Positions 60,021 through 64,000 of a stretch of 64,000 nucleotides of DNA are shown piece by piece. Position numbers and translations under genes: made by a program. Position 1 is the first letter of the stretch; every line of letters begins with the position of its first letter. The stretch covers positions 4,669,365-4,733,364 of the forward strand of contig JAQFVV010012477.1 in the NCBI GenBank assembly GCA_028023455.1, written 5' to 3'. This stretch comes from Epiperipatus broadwayi. Lineage: Eukaryota; Onychophora; Udeonychophora; Euonychophora; Peripatidae. The notes below the pieces were generated by a model. The model was given only the letters and a program-made list of their open reading frames with translations, searched no databases and was not told where the DNA came from.

Positions 60021-60535
60021 GAAAGTGAAATACTAGAGAGAGTGTTGATTGTTTTATTGGTTTTTTGAAGGATTGAATTTTGAATTTCTCTAGTCATGAT
60101 AGTTTTTGTTTTTGCCATGGGAAATCCTAAAAAAAGCTGTGGCTTGTCTGTGAATCTGGATAGAATTGTTGTTCCTGTTTTAATTCTCCAGATGGAAGAT
60201 TTGCTATTGTTAATTTGGAAGTTTAATATTTTGGCATGCTTGTCAATAATTGTGAAGAGTGTTGGAAGATGAGCTTCACTGGGAAGAAAAATGGTAATAT
60301 CATCCACATAGGAGATGTGGTTGATTTGTTTTTTGATGGCAGGAACATAAATTCCTGGCAAGATATTCTCTATGTCCTTGAGCATGGGGTTGATGTAAGT
60401 TATAAAACATAGTGATGCTAGGGGAGAACCCTGTGAAATTGAGATGTGAGGTCTAAAACCTGTAGACAACCTACCATCTAAAGAAGTAAATATGGAATGA
60501 TTTAGTAAAAGGTTTGCTATTATTCTGATGTACAT
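59993..60535 (-). pseudogene. LINE D1: RT catalytic part
   Basis: The frame contains RPHISISQGSPLASLCFITY (motif B, with QGSPL) and HISYVDDITIFLPS (motif C, intact YVDD). LNFQINNSKSSIW follows (motif D region), then LFLGFPMAKTKTIM (motif E region). The catalytic residues needed for RNA-dependent DNA synthesis are intact in this segment. It ends at a frameshift around 60020, and the next part continues from there. Confidence 0.9.
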
Positions 60536-60860
60536 GTCGGCACCTGATACTCCCGCATCATCTGGAACAGTACAGATGGTATTACTGAGTCAAATGCTGA
60601 AGAGAAGTCCAGTTGTACGACCAGTGGCCTTGACTTATTGGTTTGTCTGGCGTGTTCAGTTAGTAAAAGAAAGCGCTGAACTGCATCAATGGTTGATGAT
60701 CCTTTTTGGGCAAATTGAAAAGATGAAATATGTGAGTAGAGTTGGGGTTGTATCTGGTCCTTAACTAAGGATTCAATTGTCTTAATTAGCAATGGAATCA
60801 TGGAAATGGGTCATATATTGTTGAGACTAGTTGGATTTTCTTGTAATTTCCATATATATA
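60520..60860 (-). pseudogene. LINE D1: RT N-terminal part
   Basis: The text NPTSLNNI, a TGA stop, PISMIPLLIKTIESLVKDQI matches the LINE RT block N-Y-RPISLLPxLxKxxExLV; the stop replaces the usual Arg codon (CGA to TGA). FQFAQKGSSTIDAVQRFLLL is the G-x-x-G-x-STxDA block, and VVQLDFSSAFDSVIPSVLFQ is motif A with its catalytic Asp in LDFSSAFD. A frameshift near 60530 moves homology to the next segment. Confidence 0.85.
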
Positions 60861-61039
60861 TTAAATGAAAATGAAAATAAAGCAGAATGAATCAAACTCT
60901 ATCTATCTATGAAATACTTAAACAAATTTACCTCTTTACATTTAGCTTAAAGAAGAGAGCACTATTCTTTAGTTTGCTAAATACAACTGTTTAATAATTT
61001 CAGAGTTAAATGGAGTTTAATCAGCTCTAATTTATTTAT
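60861..61039. other. Short AT-rich spacer
   Basis: A TA tract and ATGAAAATGAAAATAAAG-type simple sequence lie at the truncated 5' side of LINE D1. Nothing else. Confidence 0.5.
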
Positions 61040-61190
61040 ACATACATATATAAGTAGAGGTGATTTGAACACAGACTTTCAAGCACTCTTCAACTATCCA
61101 TTTTATTCTATTTAACTGATACGCATGTGAAAATTTTTACTATATTACAGCAAATAAGCTTAGTGTAGAACTGAGCTAATCCAAAATTAG
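61040..61190 (-). mobile_element. SINE family S1, copy e (minus strand)
   Basis: Its complement reads GGATTAGCTCAGTTCTACAC, fitting an A-box (TAGCTCAGTT), and later GTATCAGTTAAATAGAATAA, GATAGTTGAAGAGTGCTTGA and AAGTCTGTGTTCAAATCACC, fitting a B-box. The last part aligns with S1b and S1c. This copy best supports a tRNA-derived head for the family. Confidence 0.65.
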
Positions 61191-62024
61191 TAATACCTGA
61201 TAAAAAACATCACTGAATATTAATATTTCATTTAAATTAAAACCCAAATACACACACCTCTAAACTAGAATCAATATATATGAAAACAATTTCTTCAATA
61301 AATTTATATAATCCAACCAGTAAATTTTCCTAGTTAATCAAAATTTGAAATTTCTGCACAATAAAAAACTTAGCCAATAAATACATAGTACAGTTATTTC
61401 AGAACCTATAACATTTTTCTTTAATCAATAGATAATTCCGAAAGATTCACATCTTAACAGTAACCTCTTCACTTTTTCATTACCAAATCAAAAACTGATT
61501 AAATTTTAAAGCATAAATAATTTGGAGGAGTAATTTATTTATTTAAATTCCAGTTTTAATATGTAAGGTAATAAGATTGGATGATTTATTTACGTTTTAA
61601 AATGTAATCAGTCTTTGATTTGATATTTATGAGTTGAGATAATGCTGTTATTTATATTTGCCAATTATTTATAAATAGCGAATGAATAATGTTATAGGAT
61701 AAGAAATAATTGTACTGGTGGGGGTCATTGACTAAATTTTTATATTATACAGTTATTTGAAAATTTAACTAGAAAATTCATTGACTCGATAATTGTTTTG
61801 GAAATAATTTATATATATCCATTATTTTTCATTTTCAATTATCAAAAAACATATTTCTCGTTTAGCTATTCCAGTTTGTGTGGGGAAAAATAGTTTTTAA
61901 GAAGTGCAAAATTCAATATTTATAGAAAAAAAAGATTTGAAATAAACAAAACAGTGATTTTTTTAAATTTTTATTTATAAAGTCTTAAAATCTGGTTCAA
62001 CAAACATTATTAAATATTGATGTT
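61191..62024. other. AT-rich anonymous DNA
   Basis: No feature was recognised. A run of G in GGTGGGGGTCATTG near 61719 is the only compositional oddity. Confidence 0.5.
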
Positions 62025-62124
62025 ATGAAGCAAAACAGTGTAACGATTAGTTTCAGAAAAAGGTTGTTGGATAATTTTTTGCCAAAGGCAGATGAAGATA
62101 AAAAAAAAGTATTAATTACAACAG
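62025..62124 (+). CDS. Possible first coding exon, unknown function
   Basis: An ATG at 62025 opens MKQNSVTISFRKRLLDNF, then LPKADEDKKKVLITT, and runs into a plausible donor (ACAG|GTAAAG) at 62124/62125. The Lys/Asp-rich text is not what chance AT-rich frames here look like. If unspliced, the frame stops at about 62170. Joined by this donor, its phase does not fit the next candidate exon at 62548, so either an exon is missing between them or one call is wrong. No family was recognised. Confidence 0.25.
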
Positions 62125-62323
62125 GTAAAGCATTACACTACAAGGGGATAATAGTAAATTAATATTATTTATAATCAAACTTTAAGTACCTTTAATATTT
62201 AAAATTATTTTTGCCATAGGCATTTGTGAATATGATCTTTATTTTCTTTCGTTTCTCTCTGCGTGTAAGTATGTCAGTAAATGGTATGCTTATACACGAT
62301 CAAAGCTAAGATTTAGGTGTCAA

Positions 62324-62402
62324 GCGTTGGTGGTCGAGTGGTCAGCACAGCCGCCTTACAAGTAGTTGTCCTGGGTTTGCGGGTTCGCTTCCCGGCCGAT
62401 GC
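62324..62402 (+). mobile_element. tRNA-Leu-like unit, copy 2
   Basis: The 79-nt unit matches copy 1 at 39156-39234: GTTGGTGGTCGAGTGGTCAG and GCGGGTTCGCTTCCCGGCC (B-box GGTTCGCTTCC). The acceptor-like pairing GCGTTG / CGATGC is good and is extended outward by GTGTCAA / TTGACAC. The D-stem is lost (GTCG against CACA) and the anticodon loop CTTACAA is not Leu. It is therefore best read as a tRNA-derived SINE copy rather than a tRNA gene. Confidence 0.6.
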
Positions 62403-62547
62403 TTTGACACATAAGGAAAAAAAGCTAAGATATAGGTGGCTTACTCTACTTTTACGTTTACGAATAGTTAATTGACATATAGATCACTGGGTATTTTCAA
62501 TACTCATGTATTATTTCTCTATCTCTTTTATAAATACATATATGTAG

Positions 62548-62656
62548 GAATCACGCTTTTTATTTATCAACGATCTTTACCAACATTATAATACTGACCT
62601 CCACTTCAAGATTGGCAAGACATACGGTAGATCTGCGGAAACATGGCGATACTTTG
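62548..62656 (+). CDS. Candidate internal exon, unknown function
   Basis: A pyrimidine-rich tract and ATATATGTAG acceptor end at 62547. A strong donor TTTG|GTAAGTCT starts at 62657. Between them a phase-0 frame of 36 codons plus one base is open: ESRFLFINDLYQHYNTDL, then HFKIGKTYGRSAETWRYF. The 109 bp are strikingly GC-rich and CpG-containing against the flanks (CACGC, ACGG, TGCGG, TGGCG), as expected of a selected exon. The K-x-YG...W-x-YFG pattern is faintly like the N-terminal part of some cytochrome P450s, but the spacing is off and I do not assign it. It is on the strand opposite to the 40.2-kb candidate exon, so it would belong to another gene. Confidence 0.45.
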
Positions 62657-64000
62657 GTAAGTCTATGCATAGGAACATCTGCTAAACAATGCTTTTTTTA
62701 ATCACTGTTTTTGTGGAAATAGTTACTTTAGGTATTAATATATAAGGTTCGATTTATATTAAATTTATCTTTACTTTTTATAAATAATTTTTATTTGCAC
62801 TTTTTTTATTGTTTGGTTCACATCAACGTTATTTCTGTTTTAATAAAGATTAAAGTCTGCATTACAGTATTATTATTATTATTTTTCTTGGTAGTAAATC
62901 TATGCCACAAACTAAAATAGATGAAAAACAGCGGGTGATTATATACGGTGATTATATACATTTGTATATTATTTTTGAGTAAAAAAAATCTAAAAGAATT
63001 TAAGTAAATAATTTTCAATCATGTACACACACACACACACACACACACATGTATAAATAATAATAAAAAGTACTACATTCGAAGCAAATATCTGACTAAT
63101 CAAATTAATACTCAAATTATTCACTAAATTTTATCAGTAAGTATAAATGTTTACTGGATTTTCCTTTTGATTATACGATTATAAACCGCTTGGATTTTCT
63201 TTTTTATATAAATAATAGTTTTTAATCCAGAAATTGGTTGGGTTATATTAGTAACAAAATATGTATATGCTAATGTGAATGTGTTTTTTTTTTAATTCAC
63301 CTACAAATTAAATTTAAATAACTCATGATATTAAATTCTGAAGCTGTAAAGTTATCAACTAAAAGAAAATTAGAAATATGTGGAAGAAAATGTTAAAAAT
63401 AATCAGTTAACATCTAGGAATTTATTCAATAATGGTTTTTTATTTGGCTATCTACAATTGTAAATATCTTTCAAGTAAAGATAAATTACGTAGTATAAAA
63501 CTATTTAATATTATAAAACACATGATAAAATTTGTGAGGTTAATAAGAAAGATGAGACAATTACTATGAAAACTAAAAGCCACCAGTAGTGTAAAGTCAA
63601 TTAGGCATAACAAAGAGTAAAAAGATTAGTTATTCACTTTAGAAAAAGTAACTGATAGATGATAATAGAAAAAACAGTCGAAGTCTTAAAATGTTCTAAG
63701 AGAATATAGAAGATCCAAAGATAAATCACATGTGAGATGGATAAATAAGATAAGATTTGTGGGAATAGTAGGTAGAAGATCTGAATTAAAATTGGAAAGC
63801 CTTTCATCCTATAGTGGATTGGTAATGGTTGAAAATAATGATAATGAGAATCTAATGGGAAAAATCATGAACACTCAAACAATTTCTCAACCTCTTCAAA
63901 AATCAAAAACTTTAATGCAGATGTACATAATGCTTTTAAATAGATTAAAAGTTTTAAATCCATTATAAAAATTTTAATATCAGAGCGGACAAAATATTGA
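62657..64000. other. No supported gene; CA microsatellite
   Basis: (AC)n at 63025-63050 is the main feature. A 78-codon frame at 63732-63968 (preceded by RRSKDKSHVRWINKIR-like text at about 63710-63750) is unassigned. The RW-x-x-KI text vaguely recalls a LINE C-terminus but is too short to call. Confidence 0.4.
63025..63050 (+). repeat. (AC)n microsatellite
   Basis: About twelve uninterrupted AC units. Confidence 0.95.

Larger units (their letters stand above)
58590..60860 (-). mobile_element. LINE family D, copy 1 (5'-truncated)
   Basis: This is the best preserved retroelement in the window. The minus strand reads from the start of the RT domain (about 60860) to the ORF stop at 59076, then a 3' UTR to about 58590. 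It is cut off by a (TA) tract exactly where the RT begins, as in incomplete reverse transcription of a LINE. Only about three frameshifts and one in-frame TGA break the 590-codon region. The clade is uncertain; no endonuclease part is present to help. Confidence 0.85.

Noticed and set aside
63732-63968. RTE C-terminal fragment
   Set aside because: RW-x-x-KI text is suggestive but no other RTE motif lies upstream, so the call cannot be supported.

Overview
This window is a very AT-rich stretch of animal nuclear DNA, almost certainly from an invertebrate. That rests on the kinds of element seen: Penelope-like retroelements (PLEs) with GIY-YIG endonuclease remnants, an RTE-type LINE with an AP endonuclease, another LINE with a C-terminal CCHC-like knuckle, tRNA-derived SINE-like units, many small inverted-repeat elements, and (TA)n tracts at many element boundaries. 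No bacterial or phage signal (operons, Shine-Dalgarno-linked ORFs, CRISPR) was seen. The phylum cannot be fixed by reading; molluscs, cnidarians and flatworms are all possible.

Layout. 0-4 kb is anonymous AT-rich DNA with a short paired repeat. 4.1-6.8 kb holds two small TIR elements and PLE copy A1. 8.7-12 kb carries three more inverted-repeat elements. 14.3-16.6 kb is an RTE LINE whose endonuclease part is inverted relative to its RT part. 20.7-22.9 kb holds PLE copy C, a tRNA-like SINE and a cluster of a local repeat. 26.8-29.2 kb holds PLE copy A2 (a snap-back structure), an inverted repeat with arms of about 300 bp, and a diverged tandem duplication. 31.9-38.4 kb looks less extremely AT-rich and has weak LTR-like signals. 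39-39.6 kb has two related repeat units, one with a tRNA-Leu-like core. 40.2 kb has a candidate minus-strand exon with a C-type-lectin-like pattern. 40.4-47.7 kb is featureless. 47.7-49.9 kb is a head-to-head pair of PLE copies (B1/B2) with nested fold-backs. 50.8-51.05 kb looks like unreliable assembly sequence. 52.9-53.4 kb is an inverted SINE pair. 55.9-60.9 kb carries three copies of one LINE family, a TTAA-flanked MITE, a tandem duplication and a perfect 70-bp-arm palindrome. 62-62.7 kb has two possible plus-strand exons and a second tRNA-Leu-like unit.

How it works together. There is no intact protein-coding gene. The only protein-coding content is decayed retroelement reverse transcriptase and endonuclease, plus two or three short exon candidates, so the window probably lies within introns of, or between, genes with large introns. 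The most notable theme is how many elements exist as inverted pairs or fold-backs. No clearly new biological system was found. Homology calls rest on motif recognition by eye and have not been checked against databases.
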